A stretch of DNA of 9,024 nucleotides from Candidatus Pelagibacterales bacterium (lineage in GTDB: Bacteria; Pseudomonadota; Alphaproteobacteria; Pelagibacterales; AG-422-B15), in assembly GCA_016777745.1 (NCBI GenBank), contig JADHQX010000046.1, positions 1-9,024 on the forward strand. The letters are read 5' to 3'. Below, piece by piece: positions 1 through 6,832 of this stretch. The notes under the pieces are model-generated. The model did no database searches. It saw only the letters and a list, made by a program, of their open reading frames with translations, and had not been told where the DNA came from. Each line of letters begins with the position of its first letter. Position 1 is the stretch's first letter. Position numbers and translations under genes: made by a program.

Positions 1-914
1 CCACCAAGTTTATCTGGTATCGCTCTTAAAATTGCATAAAAAGGTAAGAAATACCATTCGGGAACAATGTGTTCCGGTGTTTGCAATGGATTTGCTTGAA
101 TATAGTTATCACTATGACCAAGAATATTTGGACTAAAGAAAACAAAGCCAGCAAAAACAATCATAAATACGACTAAAGCTAAAACATCTTTAACAACATA
201 ATGAGGATGAAAAGGAACTGTGTCTTGGCCTTTAACTACATCAATACCTTCTGGATTATTATTACCAGGAACATGAAGTGCCCAAATATGTAATATCACT
301 AGGCCAAAAATTAAAAATGGCATTAAATAATGTAAGGTAAAGAATCTAGTTAATAAGGCACCACTTACAGAGTAATCACCCCACAACCAATTTGTAATAG
401 CTTCACCAAAAAATGGAATTGCACTAAATAGGTTTGTAATAACTGTTGCACCCCAAAAGCTCATTTGTCCCCAAGGTAAAACATAGCCCATAAATGCTGT
501 TGCAATCATTAATAAAAATATAAAAACACCAATGATCCAAATTAATTCTCTTGGTTCTTTGTAAGAGCCATAAAAGAGTGATCTTGCCATATGAAGATAT
601 ACAGCTATGAAAAACATTGATGCACCATTTGCATGAATATACCTCAACAACCAACCATAATTTACATCTCGCATAATATGCTCAACACTTGCAAATGCTA
701 AGTTTGCGTCAGCAATGTAGTGCATTGCTAAAACCAAACCGGTAATAATTTGAGTTATAAGACAGAAAGTTAGAATACCTCCAAATGTCCACCAATAATT
801 TAAATTTTTGGGAGTTGGAAACTGCATTAAATGACCACTAAATAAGGTAATTATAGGTAGTCGTTTATCAATCCATTTTGCAACTGCCGACTGAGGCTCG
901 TAATCATCACTCAT
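1..914 (-). CDS. petB: Cytochrome b of the ubiquinol-cytochrome c reductase (bc1) complex, 3' end cut by window edge
   Basis: This is the membrane subunit of respiratory complex III, which carries haems bL and bH and the quinol-oxidising and quinone-reducing sites. The minus-strand frame is open from ATG at 914-912 to the left edge with no stop, giving 304 complete residues. Visible hallmarks are the haem-ligand histidine pairs H94/H108 (RYIHANG, YLHMAR) and H195/H209 (TLHYL, LHIWALH), with 14-residue spacing in each helix and 101 residues between helices, as in alphaproteobacterial cytochrome b. The Qo-site PEWY motif is at 285-288, followed by [14 protein letters not shown]. Several hydrophobic helices are evident, at roughly 42-65, 96-116, 125-147 and 190-213. 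It starts 6 bp after the petA stop, so the two genes are surely co-transcribed. A c1 gene (petC) would be expected beyond the left edge. The missing C-terminus is due only to the window. Confidence 0.97.
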   Translation of the reverse strand, partial: MSDDYEPQSAVAKWIDKRLPIITLFSGHLMQFPTPKNLNYWWTFGGILTFCLITQIITGLVLAMHYIADANLAFASVEHIMRDVNYGWLLRYIHANGASMFFIAVYLHMARSLFYGSYKEPRELIWIIGVFIFLLMIATAFMGYVLPWGQMSFWGATVITNLFSAIPFFGEAITNWLWGDYSVSGALLTRFFTLHYLMPFLIFGLVILHIWALHVPGNNNPEGIDVVKGQDTVPFHPHYVVKDVLALVVFMIVFAGFVFFSPNILGHSDNYIQANPLQTPEHIVPEWYFLPFYAILRAIPDKLG

Positions 915-920
915 AAATAT

Positions 921-1454
921 TTATCCAATTTTAATCGTATTATCATCCAAGAAAACATAGCTTGGTATTTCTAAATTCTTTGGTGCTGGGCCTTTTCTAA
1001 TTCTTCCCGATGTATCGTAATGCGAACCATGACAAGGACAGAACCAACCATTATACTCACCCTTATTTCCAAGTGGAATACAGCCTAAGTGAGTGCAAAC
1101 TCCAACCATTACTAGCCACTCTGGTTTTTGAACTCTAGTTTCATCAGTTTCAGGATCTGGTAAATCTGTTTGTTCAACTGCTTGAGCTTCAGCTATTTCT
1201 TCTTCTGTTCTTCTTCTAACAAAAACAGGTTTTCCACGCCATAGTATTGTTATACTTTGACCTGGCATTATTGGAGATAAATCAACTTCAGTTGAAGCAA
1301 GGGCTTTAACTGAGGCATCAGGATTCATTTGTGCAATAAATGGCCAAACAAGTGCTCCCGCTCCAACAACTGTAAAACTTCCAGTTGTTAAATATAAAAA
1401 ATCACGTCTAGTGACTTTTGTCTCAGCTGTATCTATATCTTTCTTTGTATCCAT
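921..1454 (-). CDS. petA: Ubiquinol-cytochrome c reductase Rieske iron-sulfur subunit
   Basis: This is the [2Fe-2S] subunit of the bc1 complex, passing electrons from ubiquinol at the Qo site of cytochrome b to cytochrome c1. The 177-residue protein has a twin-arginine signal-anchor near the N-terminus ([11 protein letters not shown], 15-25) followed by a hydrophobic stretch to about residue 40, so it is probably Tat-exported and stays membrane-anchored. The hinge and the alphaproteobacterial QMNPDASV segment follow. Cluster box 1 is CTHLGC (120-125) and box 2 is CPCHGSHYD (139-147). By family knowledge C120, H122, C139 and H142 bind iron and C125 and C141 form the disulfide. The C-terminal GPAP motif (155-158) is present and the length is normal. 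It is the first gene of the petAB operon, and its stop (TAA, 923-921) lies 6 bp before petB. I see no clear Shine-Dalgarno site ahead of the ATG at 1454-1452. Confidence 0.97.
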   Translation of the reverse strand: MDTKKDIDTAETKVTRRDFLYLTTGSFTVVGAGALVWPFIAQMNPDASVKALASTEVDLSPIMPGQSITILWRGKPVFVRRRTEEEIAEAQAVEQTDLPDPETDETRVQKPEWLVMVGVCTHLGCIPLGNKGEYNGWFCPCHGSHYDTSGRIRKGPAPKNLEIPSYVFLDDNTIKIG

Positions 1455-1588
1455 CGTGTAATATAAGGTTTATATATACGTTAATTACGGATTTTCTACA
1501 AAAATAAATTAGTCTAACTGTAAATTCTTGTGTCACTATGACGCATACTTTGCCTAGTTTTAGTAGACACATAACTAACATAATAAAA
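1455..1588. promoter_or_regulatory. Divergent control region between petA and trmL-hemF-greA
   Basis: This 134-bp gap separates two outward-transcribed operons and must hold the promoters of both unless the start sites lie inside genes. For petA on the minus strand a possible pair is TTGTAG (1501-1496), a 17-bp spacer and TATATA (1478-1473), which is a weak -35 with a fair -10. No convincing sigma-70 pair is evident towards trmL. A dyad at 1530-1544, with arms GTGTCA and TGACGC around CTA, could be an operator. All of this comes from reading the sequence and is tentative in such A/T-rich DNA. Confidence 0.35.
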
Positions 1589-2032
1589 ATGAGATTAGCA
1601 TTGTTTCAACCTGATATTCCGCAAAATACTGGCGCTATGATACGTATATGTGCCTGTTTTGAAGTTGGAATAGATATCATTCATCCAACAGGTTATGTTT
1701 TTAGCCAAAAAAATATTAAACAAACAGCAATGGATTACCTTTCTCTTGTCTCGCTAGAAGAGCATGATTCGTGGGACTCCTATCTAAAAGACAATAAGGG
1801 TAAGAGAATTATTCTTTTATCTACAAAGGGAAAAATAAAATATTCAGACTTTAGTTTCAAAGAAGATGATTGTATTCTTGTAGGACGTGAAAGTGCTGGA
1901 GTTCCAGATGAGGTTTTTAATGCTGCTGATGAAGTGATAACTATTCCAATGAGTAAAAATTCAAGATCTTTAAATGTAGCAGTTTCTGCGGGTATTGTAC
2001 TTGCTGAAACGCGAAGGCAGCTCTTAAAATGA
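1589..2032 (+). CDS. trmL: tRNA (cytidine(34)-2'-O)-methyltransferase, SPOUT family
   Basis: A SAM-dependent SPOUT (trefoil-knot) methyltransferase that in characterised members 2'-O-methylates the wobble base of tRNA-Leu species. The frame is open from an ATG at 1538, but I choose the ATG at 1589 because the family begins almost exactly at MRLALFQPDIPQNTG, and the 17 residues upstream have no family character. That gives 147 residues against about 150-160 in relatives. Motifs from this start are NTG at 13-15 with R19, the knot motif GRESAGVP at 99-106, and the C-terminal motif IPM...SRSLNVAVSAG at about 119-134. No Shine-Dalgarno site is visible. The stop overlaps the hemF start as ATGA (2029-2032), which suggests translational coupling. 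The exact tRNA target is inferred from the family. Confidence 0.93.
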   Translation: MRLALFQPDIPQNTGAMIRICACFEVGIDIIHPTGYVFSQKNIKQTAMDYLSLVSLEEHDSWDSYLKDNKGKRIILLSTKGKIKYSDFSFKEDDCILVGRESAGVPDEVFNAADEVITIPMSKNSRSLNVAVSAGIVLAETRRQLLK

Positions 2033-2877
2033 TTGAGCAGCAAAAACTAATTACAAAAAATTGGTTTGAAGAATTAAGAAATCAAACAATTGATATATTT
2101 CAAGACATAGAAAATAGTAATTCTAAATCACTTAAAAAAAATAAGTTTAGCTATAAAAAATGGAAAAGAAAATCTAGTGGTGTCCAAGATCATGGGGGTG
2201 GAACTATGGGTATTATGTACGGTGATATATTTGAAAAAGTTGGTGTTAACGTTTCAACTGTTCATGGGAAATTTAGCAGTAAATTTAAACAGCAAATACC
2301 TGGTACTGATAAATCAGGCAAATTTTGGGCAAGCGGTATTTCAGTTGTAGCACATATGAATTCACCTTTTATTCCATCATTTCACTTTAATACTCGTTAT
2401 ATAGTAACTGAAAATAGTTGGTTTGGTGGTGGGATGGATATGACTCCAAGTTTTAAAAATCTAAAAAATAAAAATACATTACACCAAAATTTAAAAAAAA
2501 TGTGTGATGCGCACAGTAAAGGTTACTACAATAAGTTTTCAAAAGAGTGTGATAAATATTTTTATTTACCACATAGAAAAGAAACGCGTGGAGATGGTGG
2601 TATTTTTTTTGATCGCTTAAACTCAAAAAAATTTGAAAAAGATTTTGAGTTTGTTAAAGATACTGGAAAATCTTTTATAGACATTGTACCCCAAATTATT
2701 ATTCAAAATATAAAGAAAAAATGGACAAAAAATGACAAAATAAAGCAAAAAATTAAGCGTGGAAGATATGCTGAGTTTAATTTATTATATGATCGTGGCA
2801 CACGCTTTGGCTTAGAAACTGATGGCAATATTGATGCTATATTGATGTCGATGCCACCTGAAGCAATTTGGAAATAA
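2029..2877 (+). CDS. hemF: Oxygen-dependent coproporphyrinogen III oxidase
   Basis: Catalyses the O2-dependent double oxidative decarboxylation of coproporphyrinogen III to protoporphyrinogen IX in haem synthesis, in the cytosol. The 282-residue protein shows family signatures throughout: SSGVQDHGGGTMGIMYGDIFEKVGVN from about 49 to 74, FHFNTRYI (118-125), WFGGGMDMTP (131-140, usually GGGxDLTP), YLPHRKETRGDGGIFFD (179-195) and YAEFNLLYDRGTRFGL (247-262). It ends soon after the MSMPPE segment (273-278). That is shorter than enterobacterial HemF, but I recall a similarly early end in Rickettsia-type proteins, so I do not call it truncated. The start overlaps the trmL stop (ATGA), and greA follows 6 bp downstream. 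The first 50 residues and the segment around 226-245 are unusually lysine-rich, consistent with A/T-biased codons. Haem product would serve the divergently encoded bc1 complex. Confidence 0.97.
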   Translation: MIEQQKLITKNWFEELRNQTIDIFQDIENSNSKSLKKNKFSYKKWKRKSSGVQDHGGGTMGIMYGDIFEKVGVNVSTVHGKFSSKFKQQIPGTDKSGKFWASGISVVAHMNSPFIPSFHFNTRYIVTENSWFGGGMDMTPSFKNLKNKNTLHQNLKKMCDAHSKGYYNKFSKECDKYFYLPHRKETRGDGGIFFDRLNSKKFEKDFEFVKDTGKSFIDIVPQIIIQNIKKKWTKNDKIKQKIKRGRYAEFNLLYDRGTRFGLETDGNIDAILMSMPPEAIWK

Positions 2878-2883
2878 AAAAAC

Positions 2884-3360
2884 ATGAGTACTGAACCAAT
2901 TACTATGAATGGCGCAAAAATGTTGCAGGACGAACTTGCATCATTAACTGGCAGCAAGAGACAAGAAGTCATAAAAGCCATTGCTGAAGCTAGGGCTCAT
3001 GGTGATTTAAAAGAGAATGCCGAATATCATGCTGCAAAAGAAGAACAAAGCCACAATGAAGGAAGAATCCAAGAAATACAGTCTTTATTGGGCAATGCTG
3101 AAATTATAGATATAAAAGATATTAATCACGATAATAAAGTTGTCTTTGGCTGTACTGTAAAATTAAATGATTTAGAAACTGATGAAAAAAAAGTTTTTAA
3201 AATTGTTGGTCACGAAGAAGCTGATATTGAAAATAATTTACTATCCTATAAATCTCCAGTTGCAAAAGAACTTATAGGCAAGGTGAAAAACGATTTTGTA
3301 ATGGTTAATACACCTAAAGGTGAAAAAAGTTATGAAATTACAGCGATAATTTATAAGTAA
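2884..3360 (+). CDS. greA: Transcription elongation factor GreA
   Basis: GreA binds the RNA polymerase secondary channel and stimulates cleavage of backtracked RNA. At 158 residues it is of standard length. The N-terminal antiparallel coiled coil (about 8-75) carries the tip motif GDLKENAEYHAAKEE (40-54), with acidic residues D41 and E44 at the positions that coordinate the catalytic magnesium in characterised GreA. The C-terminal FKBP-like domain includes SYKSPVAKELIGK (121-133) and ends EITAIIYK. The start at 2884 gives the normal N-terminus (ITMNGAKMLQDEL) and lies 6 bp after the hemF stop, so greA is probably the third gene of the trmL-hemF-greA transcript. Its TAA stop directly abuts the stop of the convergent cca gene with no spacer. 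Confidence 0.97.
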   Translation: MSTEPITMNGAKMLQDELASLTGSKRQEVIKAIAEARAHGDLKENAEYHAAKEEQSHNEGRIQEIQSLLGNAEIIDIKDINHDNKVVFGCTVKLNDLETDEKKVFKIVGHEEADIENNLLSYKSPVAKELIGKVKNDFVMVNTPKGEKSYEITAIIYK

Positions 3361-4590
3361 CTAATGTTGAGCAAAACATATAGCTTTTAATCGCTCAATT
3401 AAAGAAAATTGATCTTCAATAAAGTCGTTATCAATCCACCACTCTTCTAACTCTGTTAAAATTTCACCTAATTTTGGACCTTCTGAAATGCCCATATTCA
3501 AAACATCAATAGCCTTTATTGTAAAATCTGGTTTAACCCATGAGGCGCCAACTTCTACAAGAGCTCTCCAATTAATAGTTGTTTTCTCATTAGAATCTTT
3601 AGACCACTGACATAAAACTTGATTAATAAAATTTGATTTACCTAGACGATATAAGGCTGCTCTAGCTTCTCGCATGGACATATAAGACACTATATTTTTA
3701 TTAATATTTGATAGACCTAGTAAGTTTTCTTTTTCAATATTTGAAATTGGATTTTCTTTTATAAAATCTAATATTCTATGTTCATCATTATCAAGCAAAC
3801 TACTTAACTTACAACTCAGTGTATTTGGTAAGCTTAAGTTAATTAGGATATCATTTAATTTTTTATAGTTATGATTAACCTCTACTTCTTTAAATATAAT
3901 TGAAAATATTCCAATTTCCTGCATATCTTGAAGTGATTGAATAGAGTTTTCATGCCCAATGATATTCTTTAATTCAATCCATAATCTCTCTTTAGAAACT
4001 TTATTCAGGCCATCTAAGTTTTTTTGGATTAACAATAGATCTTCTTTTCCATTTTTTTCTTCATGGTAATCACACTGGAATCTAAAAAACCTTAAAATTC
4101 TTAAATAATCTTCCTGAATTCTTTTTTCTAAATCACCAATAAATCTTACTTTATTTTTATTTAAATCATCTATTCCATTATGAAAATCAAATATTTGACC
4201 AGAAAAATTTACATAGATTGCATTGATGGTAAAATCTCTTCTGTTTGAATCTTCTTTGATATTGTCCGTATACTTTACTAAAGCATGTCGACCGTCAGTC
4301 TCAATATCTGAACGACATGTTGTTATTTCATATTTATTATTATTTATAATTGCTGTTATTGTCCCATGATCTTTTCCAATATCTAGAAACTTAATATTAT
4401 TATGATCTAATATATTAATAATCTTATCTGGATTAAGAATTGTTGCAAAATCAATATCTTTTACTGCTTTATTACTTAGTGCATTTCTTATACAGCCTCC
4501 AACTAAGTAAATATTCTCATTCCCAATTAATTTAAATAGGGTTTCTACTTCAGATATTGCTAAAATATTTCTAATATTTTCATTTATCAT
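3361..4590 (-). CDS. cca: CCA-adding tRNA nucleotidyltransferase (class II, poly(A) polymerase-like head domain)
   Basis: Adds or repairs the 3' CCA of tRNAs using CTP and ATP without a nucleic-acid template. The 409-residue protein begins with the nucleotidyltransferase fold: YLVGGCIRNAL (28-38) and the metal-binding DID (45-47). RRDFTINAIY (117-126) and the neck EDYLRILRFFRF (160-171) follow. That neck includes EDxxR (E160, D161, R164), the nucleotide-selecting motif of class II CCA enzymes, which favours CCA addition over poly(A) polymerase activity. The remaining 240 residues form a helical body and tail, diverged as in other alphaproteobacterial members. I see no HD phosphohydrolase motif. 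It is the last gene of a four-gene minus-strand operon, its ATG overlapping the Nudix gene's stop as ATGA (4590-4587). Its TAG stop abuts the greA stop. A bifunctional or poly(A)-specific role cannot be fully excluded. Confidence 0.92.
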   Translation of the reverse strand: MINENIRNILAISEVETLFKLIGNENIYLVGGCIRNALSNKAVKDIDFATILNPDKIINILDHNNIKFLDIGKDHGTITAIINNNKYEITTCRSDIETDGRHALVKYTDNIKEDSNRRDFTINAIYVNFSGQIFDFHNGIDDLNKNKVRFIGDLEKRIQEDYLRILRFFRFQCDYHEEKNGKEDLLLIQKNLDGLNKVSKERLWIELKNIIGHENSIQSLQDMQEIGIFSIIFKEVEVNHNYKKLNDILINLSLPNTLSCKLSSLLDNDEHRILDFIKENPISNIEKENLLGLSNINKNIVSYMSMREARAALYRLGKSNFINQVLCQWSKDSNEKTTINWRALVEVGASWVKPDFTIKAIDVLNMGISEGPKLGEILTELEEWWIDNDFIEDQFSLIERLKAICFAQH

Positions 4591-5264
4591 TTTAATCTTT
4601 CATACAAGTTTAATAGAATGCTTGCAGTAGCTCCCCAAATATAGTGCGTCTTATAATTAATGACATTAAAATTATAATTATAGGAGATATTGCCATTATT
4701 ATAAAGTTTCTTATCTACCGCATGATTATTGCTATCCATTAAAAAATCAATTGGTAATTTAAAGATACTATTAACTTCTTTGGCATTTATCTTGATTGAA
4801 TATTCTTTATGAATAGTTGATATTATTGGTAAAATTTGAAAACCTGTACCAGTGATGTAGGTGTCTAAGCTCCCAATTATATTGATATAATTTTCATCAA
4901 TTCCAATTTCTTCATAAGTTTCCCTGATGGCAGTATGAACTGGAGAAGTGTCATTTTTATCTATTCTACCTCCTGGAAAGCTTATTTGATTTGCGTGATC
5001 TTTAAGATCTGCTGATCGATATGTTAAAAGTATATCGCATTTATTGTTATCAAAAATTATAGGTATTAGAACTGCTGCCTTGATCAACTTTTTATTAGAT
5101 AGGCTGATTAATTTTTTATTATTCTGATTAATTTCCTCATCTGATCTCACTGATAACTTGTCAAAATAGTCATGAGATATATCATTTTTATCTGAGAAAA
5201 TAGAGCTCAGATAGTTTGGTGATATATTGTTTTTAGTATTCATAGATTCTAAAGATTTCTCCAT
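4587..5264 (-). CDS. Nudix hydrolase, CoA pyrophosphatase type (NudL/UPF0035-like)
   Basis: Probably hydrolyses CoA or acyl-CoA derivatives to phosphopantetheine and 3',5'-ADP. The 225-residue protein has a poorly conserved, Asn/Ser-rich first 60 residues. The subfamily signature LLTYRSADLKDHANQISFPG (79-98) runs straight into the Nudix box. Within the box, RETYEEIG (114-121) supplies the metal-binding acidic residues E115, E118 and E119. The Nudix spacing is offset from the textbook pattern in the way typical of this subfamily. The C-terminal THYIWGATASILLNL (206-220) is also characteristic. The start is uncertain: ATG at 5264 overlaps the upstream DUF1285 gene by 32 bp, while an in-frame ATG at 5243 (residue 8) overlaps by only 11 bp. 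Neither has a good Shine-Dalgarno site. Its stop overlaps the cca start. Substrate is inferred from subfamily, not proved. Confidence 0.9.
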   Translation of the reverse strand: MEKSLESMNTKNNISPNYLSSIFSDKNDISHDYFDKLSVRSDEEINQNNKKLISLSNKKLIKAAVLIPIIFDNNKCDILLTYRSADLKDHANQISFPGGRIDKNDTSPVHTAIRETYEEIGIDENYINIIGSLDTYITGTGFQILPIISTIHKEYSIKINAKEVNSIFKLPIDFLMDSNNHAVDKKLYNNGNISYNYNFNVINYKTHYIWGATASILLNLYERLK

Positions 5265-5811
5265 TACTTTCTAAAGTAAGATGCTCTTTACCATCTATAT
5301 TTTTTTTTGATGCCAATTCTATTAATTCATAAAATACTGATCTTGAAATTAAAGCTTTTAGATTTTTTCTTACAAGAATGTATGGAGACGGTTCTTCAGT
5401 TTCTTTATCAATTTTTATTTCAAGTGGGTTATCTTTTGATAATAAAATTTTTTCGTTAACATTAGTTATAAAATAGAGGTTGTGAATACTATCTTTTATT
5501 TCAGAAATTAAAGTTGTAGCTACAAATGGAGCGTCTTCAACGGTAATTCTAACTTTCTCAACTGGGGTAACTAAGTAATAGCAATTATCAGAATCTAATC
5601 TTAGAATTCCTGAGAAAAGTTTTACCATTGCTGGGCGTTTTATTTCTGTACCCATATAAAACCATTGTCCATTTCTCATAATTTTCATGTCTATATCACC
5701 GCAAAAATCTGGATTCCACTTGTCTACAGGCGGTAATGAGTCTTTATCTTTTTTATTATATTCGTAAATAGTCTCAAGCCCTTTAGCAAAGGTATAATTT
5801 TTATCAGACAT
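5233..5811 (-). CDS. DUF1285 family protein of unknown function
   Basis: A 192-residue cytosolic-looking protein that I recognise as DUF1285. The conserved core starts LPPVDKWNPDFCGDIDMKI (26-44). It continues with NGQWFYMGTEIKRPAMVKLF (47-66), YYLVTPVEKVRI (78-89), VEDAPFVA (91-98) and a C-terminal SRSVFYELIELA (156-167). There is no signal peptide, membrane segment or obvious catalytic triad. Crystal structures of relatives are known, but no function has been assigned as far as I recall. The gene starts in a TAATG overlap with the GNAT gene's stop (5813-5809) and runs into the Nudix gene. The same DUF1285 / Nudix / CCA neighbourhood recurs in alphaproteobacteria, which hints at a shared but unproved role around CoA or tRNA end metabolism. 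A run of nine A residues (5308-5300, minus strand) lies near the 3' end but does not break the frame. Confidence 0.9.
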   Translation of the reverse strand: MSDKNYTFAKGLETIYEYNKKDKDSLPPVDKWNPDFCGDIDMKIMRNGQWFYMGTEIKRPAMVKLFSGILRLDSDNCYYLVTPVEKVRITVEDAPFVATTLISEIKDSIHNLYFITNVNEKILLSKDNPLEIKIDKETEEPSPYILVRKNLKALISRSVFYELIELASKKNIDGKEHLTLESNGEIFRIYEY

Positions 5812-6299
5812 TAATTAAATTCCATTTTTTTAAAGTCATTTTTTTGTAGCCTATTTTGCAAATCTAAAATTAAGACTTTCTCGACACTCACAGGCCCATA
5901 AAAGTTAAAGGTTGTATCAATCTTTTTAAAGCCAAATTTTTCATAGTATTGATAATCCCCTACTACTAAAATGAAATCATAATCCATAGTTTTTTTAATA
6001 AGAGAAATGGTATATTTAACAAGCTCCACGCCAAAGCCTTTACCTCTATGTTTTGGATCAACTGCCAGTGGACCTAATAAAAGTCCTTTAATATCATTGT
6101 TTAAAAATGTTTGGTAATATGAAATAGATGACAGAATATCTTTATTTAACTCATAAATATATGAAAACTCGGTTTCTCTATTGGTTTTTTCTCTGAGCCT
6201 ATAAACTGACCTTGCAAACCTTCCTGGACCAAAAGATCTATGCAGCAGATTAAAAATTTTATCTGTATCATTTTTATTTGTCTGTCTTATATTGCTCAT
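5811..6299 (-). CDS. GNAT-family N-acetyltransferase (YhbS-like)
   Basis: A probable acetyl-CoA-dependent acetyltransferase; the acceptor cannot be read from the sequence. The 162-residue protein has the GNAT core motif A, LLLGPLAVDPKHRGKGFGVE (73-92), where RGKGFG (85-90) is the acetyl-CoA pyrophosphate-binding loop. Motif B-like YYEKFGF (118-124) follows. The N-terminal FGPGRFARSVYRLRE (23-37) matches the subgroup I associate with the DUF1285 neighbourhood in alphaproteobacteria. It is the first gene of the minus-strand operon, reading away from the A/T-rich divergent region at 6300-6367. Its stop shares a base with the DUF1285 start (TAATG), which suggests translational coupling. Plausible substrates include a protein N-terminus or a small amine, but I would not choose between them. 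Confidence 0.87.
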   Translation of the reverse strand: MSNIRQTNKNDTDKIFNLLHRSFGPGRFARSVYRLREKTNRETEFSYIYELNKDILSSISYYQTFLNNDIKGLLLGPLAVDPKHRGKGFGVELVKYTISLIKKTMDYDFILVVGDYQYYEKFGFKKIDTTFNFYGPVSVEKVLILDLQNRLQKNDFKKMEFN

Positions 6300-6367
6300 A
6301 ATTAAAATATATATTTTATAATAATTTAAGATATTATTTAAATATTAAATTAATAAGGAGTTTTTGT
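6300..6367. promoter_or_regulatory. A/T-only divergent promoter region with Shine-Dalgarno for the MaoC gene
   Basis: This 68-bp gap separates the minus-strand GNAT operon from the plus-strand MaoC operon and should hold both promoters. From 6300 to 6356 only one base (G at 6330) is not A or T. A TATAAT hexamer lies at 6317-6322 on the plus strand, but with this composition such matches are expected by chance and no -35 accompanies it. The sequence AAGGAG (6355-6360), 7 bp before the ATG at 6368, is a strong ribosome binding site and the only textbook one I found in the window. Confidence 0.5.
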
Positions 6368-6823
6368 ATGTTATCTGTTGATTTTAGTGAGTTAGAAAAT
6401 TTTATTGGTAAAGATATTGGTAAATCAGATTGGATTACTATTGATCAAAATAGGATACAGCAGTTTGCAGATGCAACTAATGATCATCAGTGGATACATC
6501 TTGATGCCGAAAGAGCAGCTAAGGAACTTCCAACAAAATCTACTATAGCACATGGCTTTCTTACTCTATCTTTAATTGTTCCATTAAGTTCAATGGTTTG
6601 GACAATTACAGGTACAAAAATGACTATTAACTACGGTCTCAACAAAGTGAGGTTTATTAATATGGTTCCTGTAAACTCAAAAGTTAGACTCAGTCTAAAA
6701 GTTAGTGAAGTAAACAAGCTTGATAATGGTGGCACTCAATTAATTTCTGAAGCTACATTGGAGATTGAAGGTCACGATAAGCCTGCCTATGTTGCTGAAT
6801 CAATTATGGTTGCGTTTGCATAG
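6368..6823 (+). CDS. MaoC-like (R)-specific enoyl-CoA hydratase / dehydratase, hot-dog fold
   Basis: A single hot-dog domain protein of 151 residues, probably hydrating trans-2-enoyl-CoA or dehydrating a 3-hydroxyacyl thioester. The hydratase-2 active-site motif is present: D39 and H44 in DATNDHQWIHLD (35-46, D-x4-H spacing), followed by STIAHGFLTLSL (58-69), the conserved loop that contacts the substrate. The size and the N-terminal FIGKDIGKSDWITIDQNRIQ (12-31) resemble the NodN/MaoC dehydratase group. Substrate and pathway are not shown by the neighbours, a nuclease-fold protein and a fluoride channel. Start choice is firm because AAGGAG lies 7 bp upstream. It is the first gene of a short plus-strand operon, with the next ATG 9 bp after its stop. 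Confidence 0.92.
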   Translation: MLSVDFSELENFIGKDIGKSDWITIDQNRIQQFADATNDHQWIHLDAERAAKELPTKSTIAHGFLTLSLIVPLSSMVWTITGTKMTINYGLNKVRFINMVPVNSKVRLSLKVSEVNKLDNGGTQLISEATLEIEGHDKPAYVAESIMVAFA

Positions 6824-6832
6824 ATATTAAAA

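Noticed and set aside
424..654. A 76-codon minus-strand open frame
   Set aside because: It lies inside petB in another frame and has a Cys-, Ile- and Tyr-rich composition with no family features, while the petB frame is unmistakable cytochrome b.
1538..1588. Upstream start for trmL
   Set aside because: The 17 extra residues have no family match, and the family N-terminus begins at the ATG at 1589.
1780..2043. An 87-codon minus-strand open frame
   Set aside because: It is antisense to the conserved end of trmL and shows no domain or start signal.
2493..2610. A8 (2493-2500) and T8 (2603-2610) runs in hemF as phase-variation tracts
   Set aside because: Runs of 7-9 A/T recur across the window in intact housekeeping genes and fit base composition; no frame is broken.
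2850..2877. Truncated hemF C-terminus
   Set aside because: Enterobacterial HemF is longer, but all catalytic motifs are present and alphaproteobacterial-type proteins appear to end at a similar point.
2703..2981. A 92-codon minus-strand open frame
   Set aside because: It is antisense to the hemF end and greA start; its hydrophobic look comes from Lys/Asn-rich codons read in reverse.
3361..3383. Hairpin as a greA/cca terminator
   Set aside because: The stem is A/T-rich, has a bulge and lacks a proper T run on either side, so it is too weak to call.
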